From UA16 sp965661575 (GTDB lineage Bacteria > Bacteroidota > Bacteroidia > Flavobacteriales_D > Sanyastnellaceae), in NCBI GenBank assembly GCA_965661575.1, contig CBFIEJ010000004.1:31971-95970 (forward strand): 64,000 bases of DNA, given 5' to 3'. Numbering within the stretch: the stretch's first letter is position 1; each line of letters starts with the position of its first letter. The notes beneath the pieces were generated by a model. It saw only the letters and a list, made by a program, of their open reading frames with translations, searched no databases and was not told where the DNA came from. Position numbers and translations under genes: made by a program. Of this stretch, positions 43,608-52,481 are shown piece by piece.

Positions 43608-43638
43608 TTGCAAGAGCGGATTGTTTCTCCTACATTCG
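43608..43638 (+). promoter_or_regulatory. Putative promoter of the HU/SPOR gene
   Basis: TTGC (43608-43611), 19-bp spacer, TACATTCG (43631-43638), one base off the -7 consensus; the ATG at 43669 is 30 bp downstream. Confidence 0.3.
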
Positions 43639-43668
43639 AAGGCCCATTGGCACCTGAATCGTGATACC

Positions 43669-44709
43669 ATGAATCTTTTAGACCACCACCTTCATCGCCT
43701 GTTTTTGGATCACGATTGTGTCGTGGTTCCCGGATTGGGCGGATTTGTGTGCAACCGAAAGCCAGCGAAGTATGACGCTAGTCGTCAGGAGTTGATTCCG
43801 CCATCACGGAGCATTCTCTTCAATGAGCGAATCATTCATCATGACGGTGTTTTGGTTCAAGCCATTGCGCGCAATTTGGGCCTTTCATTGGATGAGGCAT
43901 TGACCAAAGTTGAGGCAGAGGCTGCAGCACTGAAAGCAGAGATACAAGGAGGGAAAACGGTCCGGATTCATCAAGTTGGTCGCTTGTTTTTAGGTGATGA
44001 AGGTCTATTGAAATTCATGCCTGACGAAGAAATGGAGCGAATCCTCCGGTCCTTCGGTTTGAAGCGAATTCCTCTGCCATTGCTCAACTCCGAAGTAGAT
44101 GGCCCCACCGAGATTGCTGCGACAAGAGTCGTTTCGATGCCAAGGGCTGATCAGGGACAAATTCAAGCGCCATGGAGGCGGATAGCCGCAGCGATTGCGG
44201 TGCCTATTTTAGGAGGTGCGGGGATGTTTTTCGCCGACAGCATGGACAACAATGCGGCATTGATGAGCACGCTACCCGTGAGTATTCAGTCCTATGAAGA
44301 AGCGGTGTATCAGCCAAGATTTGAAGAGGAGAAGGTGCCAACATGGGAAACCATTGAAGTGCCCGTTACCGAATCCAAGGACTCGGACACAGAGCTTTCA
44401 GAGATTTCTGCAGTCCACCCAGGTGCGACTATTCTGGCTGAGCCAGAGTCGACTGTATTGACCAAAAATAGTGAGGTCTTTATGCTGGTTGCGGGTTCGT
44501 TTTCTGTGGAGTCAAATGCGATGAATTTGTCTGCTGATTTGACTCGAAAAGGGTTCGATTCTGAGGTGTATCTCCAGGACAGTGGATTGCACCTTGTGAC
44601 GTTTTCAGCTCATGCAGACGAGCGCATTGCACGCACTCGCTTGGCAGAATTACGCGGAGAAAAGTCAACTCAGCGCGCCTGGTTGAAACGCGTTGGTGCA
44701 GCGCATTAA
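43669..44709 (+). CDS. HU-CCDC81-like and SPOR domain membrane protein
   Basis: 346 residues from the ATG at 43669. N-terminal HU/CCDC81-like pair (LHRLFLDHDCVVVPGLGGFVCNRKPAKYD ... LFNERIIHHDGVLVQAIARNLG ... GGKTVRIHQVGRLFLGDEG, residues 1-125), a transmembrane helix at about 170-187 (IAAAIAVPILGGAGMFFA), an acidic linker, and a C-terminal SPOR domain (VFMLVAGSFSVESNAMNLSADLTRKGFDSEVYLQ). SPOR domains bind denuded peptidoglycan at division sites. The DNA-binding-like N-terminus faces the cytoplasm and the SPOR domain the periplasm; this domain pair is common in Bacteroidota and may link division to the chromosome or other HU-fold partners (inference). Confidence 0.87.
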   Translation: MNLLDHHLHRLFLDHDCVVVPGLGGFVCNRKPAKYDASRQELIPPSRSILFNERIIHHDGVLVQAIARNLGLSLDEALTKVEAEAAALKAEIQGGKTVRIHQVGRLFLGDEGLLKFMPDEEMERILRSFGLKRIPLPLLNSEVDGPTEIAATRVVSMPRADQGQIQAPWRRIAAAIAVPILGGAGMFFADSMDNNAALMSTLPVSIQSYEEAVYQPRFEEEKVPTWETIEVPVTESKDSDTELSEISAVHPGATILAEPESTVLTKNSEVFMLVAGSFSVESNAMNLSADLTRKGFDSEVYLQDSGLHLVTFSAHADERIARTRLAELRGEKSTQRAWLKRVGAAH

Positions 44710-44722
44710 TTCAAAACTGGGC

Positions 44723-45403
44723 ATGACGAATTTACCCTTACCCGAGGCGCTGATCTTGGATTTTGGAGGGGTGTTGTATGACATTGACTACGAAGCACCG
44801 GTTCGTGCCTTTGCCGCGCTTGGCGTCTCCGATTTCGCAGGACTTTATCAGCAATCAGCGCAGTCTCCCATGTTCGATGATTTGGAGTGTGGTCGGATCA
44901 GTCCGAGCAATTTTTACGCTCAGATGCAATCGCATTGTGCCCCGGAAACGACATTAGCAGAGGTTGCGCAAGCTTGGAATTCAATCTTAACGGGAATGCA
45001 TGCGTCGCGCATTCCACTGGTGCAAGCGTTGGGTAAGCAGACACGGCTTTTCTTGTTCTCCAACACCAATGTGATTCATGCACATGTGTTTGAAGCTTGG
45101 ATGGAAAAACGTTTCGGACTTTCCTCGTTTCGAGGTGCTTTCGAGGGCATTCATTACAGCCAGGAAATGGGTCAACGCAAGCCCGATCCAGAAGCTTTTT
45201 TGTCGCTTTGCTCACGTCACAGAGTTGACCCCAGCAGGACCATTTTCATCGATGATAGCGAGCAGCACGTCAAAGGTGCTCGTGCTGCGGGTTTGGAGGT
45301 ACACTGGCATCACCCCGTGGAAGATGATGTGGCGATTTGGCTGTCGAAACGCGGATTTGATTTGCCGGAGTCGGCATTTCGCTCTGGTCCGTTACCCGCC
45401 TAA
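44723..45403 (+). CDS. HAD family hydrolase
   Basis: 226 residues from the ATG at 44723, 13 bp after the SPOR gene stop. HAD motif I LILDFGGVLYDID with nucleophile Asp13, motif II LFLFSNTN, motif III Lys in GQRKPDPEAF, motif IV FIDDSEQHVKGARAAG. The DFGGV form with Gly at the second position is typical for YihX/YqeG-like subgroups acting on small sugar phosphates or nucleotides; the substrate is not readable. The stop overlaps the end of the convergent DUF6495 gene by 4 bp. Confidence 0.88.
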   Translation: MTNLPLPEALILDFGGVLYDIDYEAPVRAFAALGVSDFAGLYQQSAQSPMFDDLECGRISPSNFYAQMQSHCAPETTLAEVAQAWNSILTGMHASRIPLVQALGKQTRLFLFSNTNVIHAHVFEAWMEKRFGLSSFRGAFEGIHYSQEMGQRKPDPEAFLSLCSRHRVDPSRTIFIDDSEQHVKGARAAGLEVHWHHPVEDDVAIWLSKRGFDLPESAFRSGPLPA

Positions 45404-45840
45404 TTCGAAGCGCCCGTCGCCGCACTCATTTCTGTTTGGTAGGTTTTGAACCGATCCGGATCGCAGGGCTTTGCGCCTTGCTCGAGCAATTCAAAAATCT
45501 CCTGTCCCCGGGCTTCTTGTTCGAATTTTTTCCCTCCTTTGGACCAAGTTACAGAATCACCTTTTCGCACGCACCGGATCAACGTGGCTTCCGTTTCGCC
45601 AAATTGAAACAACCAGAGATCACCTTCTGTTGGCGTATGTTCAATGCATTGAATGGCGGCAGTTGCACCTTCCCAAAAACGCTGACTGAAGCCTTCTAGG
45701 CATTCTTGCACTTCTTCAGGATGCTGGGCTTGCTTCTTGGTCCAATCGTCTGCAGCGATGCCCTCAGAAGCGAGGTAACGCACAAATTCAGGACGGACGG
45801 CGTCGAATTCCTCCTTGGTCAATAATCGGAATCTCTTCAT
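45400..45840 (-). CDS. DUF6495 family protein
   Basis: 146 residues, cytoplasmic. RFRLLTKEEFDAVRPEFVRYLASEGIAADDWTKKQ at the N-terminus, FSQRFWEGATAAIQCIEHTPTEGDLWLFQFGETEATLIRCV in the middle and FELLEQGAKPCDPDRFKTYQ at the end match the DUF6495 family found in Flavobacteriia. Function unknown. It lies 13 bp after the oligopeptidase gene on the same strand, so it is probably co-transcribed with it. Confidence 0.72.
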   Translation of the reverse strand: MKRFRLLTKEEFDAVRPEFVRYLASEGIAADDWTKKQAQHPEEVQECLEGFSQRFWEGATAAIQCIEHTPTEGDLWLFQFGETEATLIRCVRKGDSVTWSKGGKKFEQEARGQEIFELLEQGAKPCDPDRFKTYQTEMSAATGASN

Positions 45841-45853
45841 CGTATGGCGCGCC

Positions 45854-48070
45854 TCATTCTTCGATGCCCTCGAGCATCATGAAAAAGGCATATTCCATCG
45901 CTGTTTCGCGAAGACGCTTGAAACGACCAGAAGCACCGCCATGGCCGGTTTCCATGTTGCAATCCATGATCAGCAGGTTGTCGTCGGTTTTGGAATCGCG
46001 CAACTTGGCAATCCATTTGGCGGGTTCCCAGTACTGAACTTGGCTGTCCCAATATCCCGTGGTGATCAGCATGTGCGGATAATCTTGTGCGGATACGTTG
46101 TCATACGGGCTGTACGACATCATGTAATCGAATGAATCTTTGTTCTTCGGATTTCCCCACTCGTCGAATTCTCCGGTAGTCAAAGGAATGCTCTCGTCCA
46201 ACATTGTGTTGATGACGTCCACAAATGGAACAGCGGCAATCACCCCATTGAACAACGCTGGCGCCATGTTGATGACCGCGCCCATGAGCAATCCGCCGGC
46301 AGATCCTCCCATGGCATACAAGTGTTCCGGTGATGTATAACCCAAATCTACCAGAGCTTGTCCGCAATCAACGAAATCAGAGAAGGTGTTCTTTTTGTTG
46401 AACATCTTTCCGTTTTCGTACCAATCTCGGCCCATTTCTTGGCCCCCTCGAATGTGAGCGATGGCATAGACGAACCCGCGATCCAACAGACTGAGGCGCG
46501 TGCTTGAGAAGCCAGCATCCATGCTGTACCCGTAGCTGCCGTATGCGTAGAGGAGAAGCGGGTTTTTACCGTCTTTTTTGACGCCTTTGCGTGAAACAAT
46601 TGAAACGGGGACTTTGGTACCATCACGCGCTTCAACCATCACCCGCTCGCTTTCGTAATTGGCAGAATCAAATGTGCCACCAAGGACTTCTTGCTGCTTG
46701 AGTAATTCTTTGTCTTGGCTCACCATGTCCATTTGGAACACCGAGCTCGGCGTGGTCATTGAATTGTACCCGTAGCGAAGTTGCTGCGTGTCGAAATCAG
46801 GGTTGGCTCCGACGTAGGCCGAGTAGGCTGGGTCAGGAAACTGGATGTAATAATCGGCAGCATCGTCCCATCGTTTGATGCGGATTTGATTCAAACCTTC
46901 GGTGCGTTCTGAGACCACCAAGTAATCTTTGAAAATATCGACTCCTTCGAGCAGGGTCTCGTCCCGGTGTGGAAGTACATCTTCCCAGTTTTCGTAGGTT
47001 GTTGCGGTCACGGGTGTGCGGACCAGCTTAAAATTCTTCGCATCACGGTTGGTGGTGATGTAAAAGTGATCTCCGTAGTGACTGCAGCTGTATTCCAAGT
47101 TACGTTCACGAGGCTGGATAACCTTCCATTCACCATTGGGTGTATTGGCATCCAAATACCGCCATTCGTTGCTCACGGTTGAGTAGCTCGCGAGCATGAG
47201 GTATTGCTCACTTTTGGACTTGCCAATGCCGCAGCCAAACGTTTCATCGGTTTCTTCATAAATCATCACATCGTCGCTTGAATCGGTCCCAAGCACGTGC
47301 TTGAAAATGCGCGATGAACGTAGGGTCACAGGATCTTTTTTGGAATAGAAAACGGTTTTGTTGTCATTGGCCCATGTCGCTCCTCCGGTGGTGCCCGGGA
47401 TACGGTCGGCCAAGATTTCGCCTGTCGAAAGATCTTTAAACTGCAGTGTGTATTCACGTCTGCTCACTGTGTCGACGCTGAAGGCGAGCAAATTGTTGTT
47501 GGTGCTGATCGATTGACCGCCCAATGCATAGTAGCTGAATCCTTCTGCCATTTCATTGACGTTCAACATCACTTGCTCTTCCGCTTCCAGTGAACCGGGT
47601 TTGCGGCAGTAGATCGCGTATTCTTTGCCTTCCTCGTATCGGCTGTAGTAGTAATAACCCTTGTCCAGCAGTGGAACGCTTTGATCATCTTGCTTGATGC
47701 GACCTACAATTTCGTTGAAGAGCGTTTCTTGAAAGGACTCAGTGCCCTTCATGACTTCCGTTTTGTATGCATTCTCGGCGTTGAGGTAGTCAACCACCTT
47801 GGAAGTTTGAGCGTCGGGTTCAGTAGCTTCTTTTTGCTCATCGCTCAGTCGCATCCAGAAATAGTCATCTTCCAGTTGAAGATCGTGAATTTCGGTAATG
47901 TGGGATTGCTTTTCCGCAACCGGTGGGGTGGAGAATTGAGTTTCGTTCAATTCGGGCTGTTTGTGAGATGCCATGGAAGAATCAGAGGAATTGCAGGAAC
48001 TGAGGGTGGCTGCGAACATAAAAGCGCTTGCAAAGAGCGCGCAAGGTACAATGAGGGAGAAGCGTGACAT
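45854..48070 (-). CDS. Oligopeptidase B / prolyl oligopeptidase family (S9) lipoprotein
   Basis: 738 residues from the ATG at 48070. Lipoprotein signal (FAATLSSCNSS) then an N-terminal seven-bladed propeller and a C-terminal alpha/beta-hydrolase domain. Catalytic triad: Ser590 in GGSAGG, Asp675 in GYWDSQVQYWEP, His710 in METGHGG. Oligopeptidase B cleaves short peptides after basic residues; PtrB motifs such as YAYGSYGYSMDAGFSSTRLSLLDRG and HIRGGQEMGRDWYENGK are present. Lipid anchoring puts it in the periplasm or on the outer membrane, probably for peptide scavenging. A few bases separate it from kdsB upstream (28 bp). Confidence 0.93.
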   Translation of the reverse strand: MSRFSLIVPCALFASAFMFAATLSSCNSSDSSMASHKQPELNETQFSTPPVAEKQSHITEIHDLQLEDDYFWMRLSDEQKEATEPDAQTSKVVDYLNAENAYKTEVMKGTESFQETLFNEIVGRIKQDDQSVPLLDKGYYYYSRYEEGKEYAIYCRKPGSLEAEEQVMLNVNEMAEGFSYYALGGQSISTNNNLLAFSVDTVSRREYTLQFKDLSTGEILADRIPGTTGGATWANDNKTVFYSKKDPVTLRSSRIFKHVLGTDSSDDVMIYEETDETFGCGIGKSKSEQYLMLASYSTVSNEWRYLDANTPNGEWKVIQPRERNLEYSCSHYGDHFYITTNRDAKNFKLVRTPVTATTYENWEDVLPHRDETLLEGVDIFKDYLVVSERTEGLNQIRIKRWDDAADYYIQFPDPAYSAYVGANPDFDTQQLRYGYNSMTTPSSVFQMDMVSQDKELLKQQEVLGGTFDSANYESERVMVEARDGTKVPVSIVSRKGVKKDGKNPLLLYAYGSYGYSMDAGFSSTRLSLLDRGFVYAIAHIRGGQEMGRDWYENGKMFNKKNTFSDFVDCGQALVDLGYTSPEHLYAMGGSAGGLLMGAVINMAPALFNGVIAAVPFVDVINTMLDESIPLTTGEFDEWGNPKNKDSFDYMMSYSPYDNVSAQDYPHMLITTGYWDSQVQYWEPAKWIAKLRDSKTDDNLLIMDCNMETGHGGASGRFKRLRETAMEYAFFMMLEGIEE

Positions 48071-48098
48071 GAGATTGGGCAAGTAGTGAGGCACAAAT

Positions 48099-48854
48099 CT
48101 AATTCAATTCACCGCTTTCTAACAGGTTGTGCAAATGAATCAAATCTTCAGGGGTATCGACAGCATGGGTCTGATGCGTGGTGCGCCCAACTGCGATTTT
48201 CCAACCGTGCTCTAACCAACGCAATTGCTCGAGGCTTTCGCGCTTTTCCAGTTCGGTCGCATGCAAATGCGTGAGTGCCTCGAGCGCGCCTCGCGAGAAG
48301 GCATAGAGTCCGACGTGCTCGAGCCAGGGTCCGGGGCTGGATGGAATGGGTGAGCGGCTGAAGTAAAGTGCAGTGCCGTTCAAATCGCAAGTGACTTTGA
48401 CGCGATTGGGATTTTCGCGCTCTGTATTTTCGGCGTCTTTGGGGCGGGCCAAAGTTGCAATACCGGCTCCGGGTTTTCGAATGAGTTGAGCCAGTTTTTG
48501 AAGTTGCTCGCGGTGCACAAAAGGTTCGTCGCCTTGGATATTGATGATCCAGTCGGCTTGGGTGGCGTGATCAGCTTCCCATTGAACAAGAGCAGCATGA
48601 CTTCTCAAAGTTCCGTTCGCCAAATTTGGATCTGTCATGCGTGTTTCGGCACCTGCACGCATCGCGGCTTGCGCGATGCGATCGTCGTCGGTAGCGACCA
48701 GCACAGCGTCACATACGCCAGCGTTCAAGGCACGTTCCACCACACGCTCAATCACGGTCTTACCCGCCAGTTCAGCCAGTGGTTTGCCGGGAAAACGCGT
48801 GGATCCCCAGCGCGCGGGGATGATTCCGATAAGTTTGGGACGAGCGTCGGCCAT
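48099..48854 (-). CDS. kdsB: 3-deoxy-manno-octulosonate cytidylyltransferase
   Basis: 251 residues from the ATG at 48854; the preceding in-frame TTG is less likely. IIPARWGSTRFPGKPLAELAGKTVIERV (CTP-binding loop), VLVATDDDRI, NIQGDEPFV, and LYFSRSPIP...HVGLYAFSRGAL are signature segments. KdsB activates Kdo as CMP-Kdo for lipopolysaccharide inner-core synthesis. The ATG overlaps the stop of the TonB receptor by one base (TGATG), implying translational coupling, though the functional link between a receptor and KdsB is not obvious. Confidence 0.95.
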   Translation of the reverse strand: MADARPKLIGIIPARWGSTRFPGKPLAELAGKTVIERVVERALNAGVCDAVLVATDDDRIAQAAMRAGAETRMTDPNLANGTLRSHAALVQWEADHATQADWIINIQGDEPFVHREQLQKLAQLIRKPGAGIATLARPKDAENTERENPNRVKVTCDLNGTALYFSRSPIPSSPGPWLEHVGLYAFSRGALEALTHLHATELEKRESLEQLRWLEHGWKIAVGRTTHQTHAVDTPEDLIHLHNLLESGELN

Positions 48855-51292
48855 CAATTGATCTCGTAAGTGTACATCAACGTGGTCAGCCTTGGCGCCT
48901 CCATTGCCATGGGTCGAATGGCGTATTCCTCATTTGTGATGTTGTTCATCACCAATGTGACCTTGTGACCGTTGGACCACTCTCGCCCAAACCGAGCATC
49001 GATGATCCAGGGGAGGCTTGGATTTTGTTCCAACCAATCCCGAGCACCCCAATTGATGCCTGAAATCGCCGGATTCTCTTCAAACGAGATGAAAGCTTGG
49101 TCAAAGTTTCTGAGGTTCGTCTGGTAGCGCACGCTCAGTCCGCCGAACCATTTTGCGCCGGAAACTTGAGCATCGAATCGGAAGACGTGGGGAGAACGGT
49201 ATTTTAAAATCAAGCCTGTGGTGTCGTGACTGGTGCCATAATAAGTCGCGGCATAGTTCGAGGTGCTGTCTGGATTGTAATTGAAACCGGGGGTGGTACT
49301 GACTGGATTGGTGTATGTGTATCCCGTGAGTACATCGATGCGCACACGATCCATTTGCAATCGCCCATTGATGGAGATTTCCCCTCCGGTTACTTTACTT
49401 CCTCCCGTATTGACGCTCATGAAGCCCAAGCCATAGGCATTTGCTTCATTCGGAGACTCCCCTTCATCGGGTCCCCATGGTCCGAATGTAAATTCAATGA
49501 AATCAGAGAAATCTTGGCGGAAGACCGCGAGATCGAGGAACCCCGCAAAAGATCCCAGCTTGAACCCTTGCTTGAGACCGATTTCGGCAGACCACGAATA
49601 TTCAGGGCGCAATTCTTCATTCGGATAAATCTGCAATGCTCCGAGTCCTGTTCTAATGTATCGTTCGGCGATGGTCGGGAATCTGAATCCTTGACCGTAG
49701 CTGCTCCGCAAAAAAGTGGCCTCAGCCAATTGGTAATTCCCCCCGATTCGGAACACAGGTTTTCCAGCGCCGGACCCATTCACCGTGAAATACTCATACC
49801 GTGCACCGCCAGACAAATTGAATCTGTCCCCAATGGACTGGTCGAATTGCACGTATGTAGATTGATTGGTGGCGGTGTTGTTGCCGTCAGATGAGCCTCC
49901 ACTGTACAATTCTGCGCGACTGAGCGCAGTCAAGTTCACCAACCCGGTTGTGATTTTGAGCCCAGGGATATTCCAGCGGTTGCCGTCGATGAATACCTGG
50001 TATTCTCCATAGATCACATGAGAGCCGTTCGACTGGTCGTTGTCGTTGTCATTGTTGAGGTATTGCCAGCGTGTGCGCAAGTTGTGTCGTATACCCGTGG
50101 GCGACAAGTACTGAACATAAGGATCGACGGTTCCAATGAGTTGGTTGGTGCGCGTGGCAGCACCGTCGAAAGCACCATAAATGGAGTCAGGAGCACTCTG
50201 CCAAATCAGCGTATTCAGTGATTCTCCCAATTGCCAGTTTGTATTGACACCGTAGCTCAGACCTTCCACACTGGACTCGCGTTTTCGAATGTTTGCGTTC
50301 AGTCGGGCCCGATATTCGGCGCCAAACCGATCAACTTTCCACGGTTGGAAACGGAATTTGGCGGCATCATTAGCCGCCACGTCTTCGGGTGCTAGAAAGC
50401 CGTCATCACCCAAGAAATTACCGCCAATGACTACATCCCAGGATCCCATCTGCTGGCTGTGTAAAAATCGAATATTGGATTGTTGCGCCGCACCCTTCCA
50501 ATACTTGGCGCTATTTGTTCGTGGGGTGGAGTAGACTCCGTGTTGGACACTTATACGGGTGAGTGGGCGAGCATCGGGAAAACGCGTGCGTACATTGATT
50601 ACACCGCTCAATGCGGCACTTCCGAAAAGAACGCTGGATGCACCTTTGATGATTTCGATCTGCTCGATATTTTCCACGGGCAAAAACCCCCAAGTAGGCC
50701 TTCCGGCATCACCACTCAAGACCGGTAAGTCATCAACCATGATCATCACACGCGAGCCCGCTCCATAACTGAACCCGCTTCCGCTTCGAATTTGTGGTTC
50801 GCCGTTCACAAAGGTGACACCAGGGTTCATTTCAAGCGCAGTTTCGAGGGTCGTGGTTCCTCTGGACTCCACAATTCGAGGCGGGATCACATCAATGGAA
50901 ACGGTGACTTCGTTGGCCGATTGCTCAAACCGCCCTGCACTGACCACAACCTGTCCGATGAGCTCGGCAGCGTCTTCGAGCGCCCAATTGACGGTGTAGG
51001 CGCGTTCAGATTCCAAAATCCCGAGGGATTTCTCTTCTTTCTCCATTCCGATGTAGCTGCATCTCAATCGAATTGATTTCCCTGACCAAAGGGTTAGATC
51101 CAAGTTGTAACTCCCGTCAACGAGAGAATTGGTGATTGCGACAACTTCTTCGGAATCAGATACACCCGTGATAAATGCGCCTGGAAGAGCATTGCCTTGG
51201 GCATCGTTCACCATCCCAGTGACGATTTGACTCCAAGCCAGGCTCATTGTTGCCAGAATAGCCAGAATGACAAGAGGTATTCGCTTTTGCAT
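48854..51292 (-). CDS. TonB-dependent receptor with carboxypeptidase-like N-terminal domain
   Basis: 812 residues from the ATG at 51292 (MQKRIPLVILAILATMSLAWSQ signal). N-terminal CarboxypepD_reg-like domain (VTGMVNDAQGNALPGAFITGVSD), plug (VSIDVIPPRIVESRGTTTLETALEMNPGV ... GSRVMIMVDDLPVL ... IEQIEIIKGASSVLFGSAALSGVINV), then a beta-barrel ending APRLTTLMYTYEIN. The plug resembles FepA/CirA/BtuB-type receptors more than the FecA type at 22952. Ligand unknown. A partial inverted repeat GATTGCAA/TTGTAATC lies just upstream (51294-51320 region), of uncertain meaning. Confidence 0.92.
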   Translation of the reverse strand: MQKRIPLVILAILATMSLAWSQIVTGMVNDAQGNALPGAFITGVSDSEEVVAITNSLVDGSYNLDLTLWSGKSIRLRCSYIGMEKEEKSLGILESERAYTVNWALEDAAELIGQVVVSAGRFEQSANEVTVSIDVIPPRIVESRGTTTLETALEMNPGVTFVNGEPQIRSGSGFSYGAGSRVMIMVDDLPVLSGDAGRPTWGFLPVENIEQIEIIKGASSVLFGSAALSGVINVRTRFPDARPLTRISVQHGVYSTPRTNSAKYWKGAAQQSNIRFLHSQQMGSWDVVIGGNFLGDDGFLAPEDVAANDAAKFRFQPWKVDRFGAEYRARLNANIRKRESSVEGLSYGVNTNWQLGESLNTLIWQSAPDSIYGAFDGAATRTNQLIGTVDPYVQYLSPTGIRHNLRTRWQYLNNDNDNDQSNGSHVIYGEYQVFIDGNRWNIPGLKITTGLVNLTALSRAELYSGGSSDGNNTATNQSTYVQFDQSIGDRFNLSGGARYEYFTVNGSGAGKPVFRIGGNYQLAEATFLRSSYGQGFRFPTIAERYIRTGLGALQIYPNEELRPEYSWSAEIGLKQGFKLGSFAGFLDLAVFRQDFSDFIEFTFGPWGPDEGESPNEANAYGLGFMSVNTGGSKVTGGEISINGRLQMDRVRIDVLTGYTYTNPVSTTPGFNYNPDSTSNYAATYYGTSHDTTGLILKYRSPHVFRFDAQVSGAKWFGGLSVRYQTNLRNFDQAFISFEENPAISGINWGARDWLEQNPSLPWIIDARFGREWSNGHKVTLVMNNITNEEYAIRPMAMEAPRLTTLMYTYEIN

Positions 51293-51407
51293 GATTGCAA
51301 GATGCAACATATTGTAATCGCATTGCCATCGACTGAGTACATGAATTCATCGTTTACTTGTGCAAATCTGGCGTAATCTCGATGATGTTGAAATCCACTT
51401 TTGTGCG

Positions 51408-52481
51408 ATGGATCGATTGAAGAAATGGTGGGTGTTATCCGGCGAAGAGGGCATTGGGCCAATTAAGTTGAAAGATCGCGTCGAAACTCTGGGTTCGCTG
51501 GATCACGCTTGGGAATGGACAAAGGGTCGTGAAGTGCATTTCGCAGCGAAAGAGGCGAGTCGATTGCAATCTTTGGAAGCGACGTTGTCGGATCCGAGTC
51601 ATTGGGCATTTTCATGGGAAGACCGGGCATACCCTATTCGCTGGCGAGAATTGCGTGATGCTCCAATTGTAGCGTTTGGAAAGGGCGACCAACGCATTTT
51701 CAACCGACGTTCTTTTCTAGCCATCGTAGGAACCCGTGACTGCACACAGAGAGCGGCGGAGTTGGGTTTTGAATTGGGCCGAAACTTGGCACAGCAGGAG
51801 TGGGGAATTGTAAGCGGCCTCGCCAAAGGTGTGGATGCCATGGCGCATCGAGGGGCGTGTTATGCTGGTGGACTCACCGTGGCGTGTTTAGGAGGACCAT
51901 TGAATCGCATTTATCCTCGTGAACACCGGCAACTAGCGGAGCGCATCATCCAGAAGGGGGGCGCGTTAATTACAGAGCACGCTCGAAATTCCGAGGTCTA
52001 CCCGTGGCATTTTGCTGCACGAAATCGACTCATTGTGGGCCTGGCACAGGGACTGATCATGGTTCAAAGCCCTGTCCGTGGTGGCGCACTGATTTCTGCC
52101 CAATTGGCCCTAGAATCGGGTGTAGATTGTTGGGTCTATCGTCCGGATGACCAAAAGGAACGAGGCCAGCGGTGGGCTGGAAATCGGAAAATCTTGGAGG
52201 AGTTTCCCGATATGGGTTGGCAATCGATGGAGGAACTATTCGGTCTTTTGGGGAGGGCAATCAAGGCAGTTGTTCCCAATCGATTGGAAACGGAATTAGC
52301 GGAGGAGTTGTTGCCAATTTGGAACTGCATCATTCAAAAAGGAGGGGCTCAAATTGGCGACATCGCACAGGCATGTGGAGTGCCGACGGCAACAATCGAT
52401 CGCAAGCTGTTCATTTTGGAACTCAAAGGAATGGTACAGAGAATACCAGGAGGTTGGTATATTCCGCGAAACCTAGGCTGA
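51408..52481 (+). CDS. dprA: DNA processing protein DprA
   Basis: 357 residues from the ATG at 51408. N-terminal HhH/SAM-like part (WWVLSGEEGIGPIKLKDRV), then the Rossmann-like DprA core: LAIVGTRDCTQRAAELGFELGRNLA, GIVSGLAKGVDAMAHRGA, TVACLGGPLNRIYPREHRQLAE, RNRLIVGLAQGLIMVQSPVRGGALISA; C-terminal winged helix (ELLPIWNCIIQKGGAQIGDIAQACGVPTATIDRKLFILELKGMVQRIPGGWY). DprA loads RecA on incoming single-stranded DNA during natural transformation and guards it with SSB. Ends overlap those of the convergent antiporter gene by 9 bp. Confidence 0.95.
   Translation: MDRLKKWWVLSGEEGIGPIKLKDRVETLGSLDHAWEWTKGREVHFAAKEASRLQSLEATLSDPSHWAFSWEDRAYPIRWRELRDAPIVAFGKGDQRIFNRRSFLAIVGTRDCTQRAAELGFELGRNLAQQEWGIVSGLAKGVDAMAHRGACYAGGLTVACLGGPLNRIYPREHRQLAERIIQKGGALITEHARNSEVYPWHFAARNRLIVGLAQGLIMVQSPVRGGALISAQLALESGVDCWVYRPDDQKERGQRWAGNRKILEEFPDMGWQSMEELFGLLGRAIKAVVPNRLETELAEELLPIWNCIIQKGGAQIGDIAQACGVPTATIDRKLFILELKGMVQRIPGGWYIPRNLG

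Noticed and set aside
51294..51320. Partial inverted repeat GATTGCAA/TTGTAATC upstream of the TonB receptor
   Set aside because: One mismatch, short arms and uneven spacing; does not resemble the 29201 palindrome, so not called as a regulatory site.
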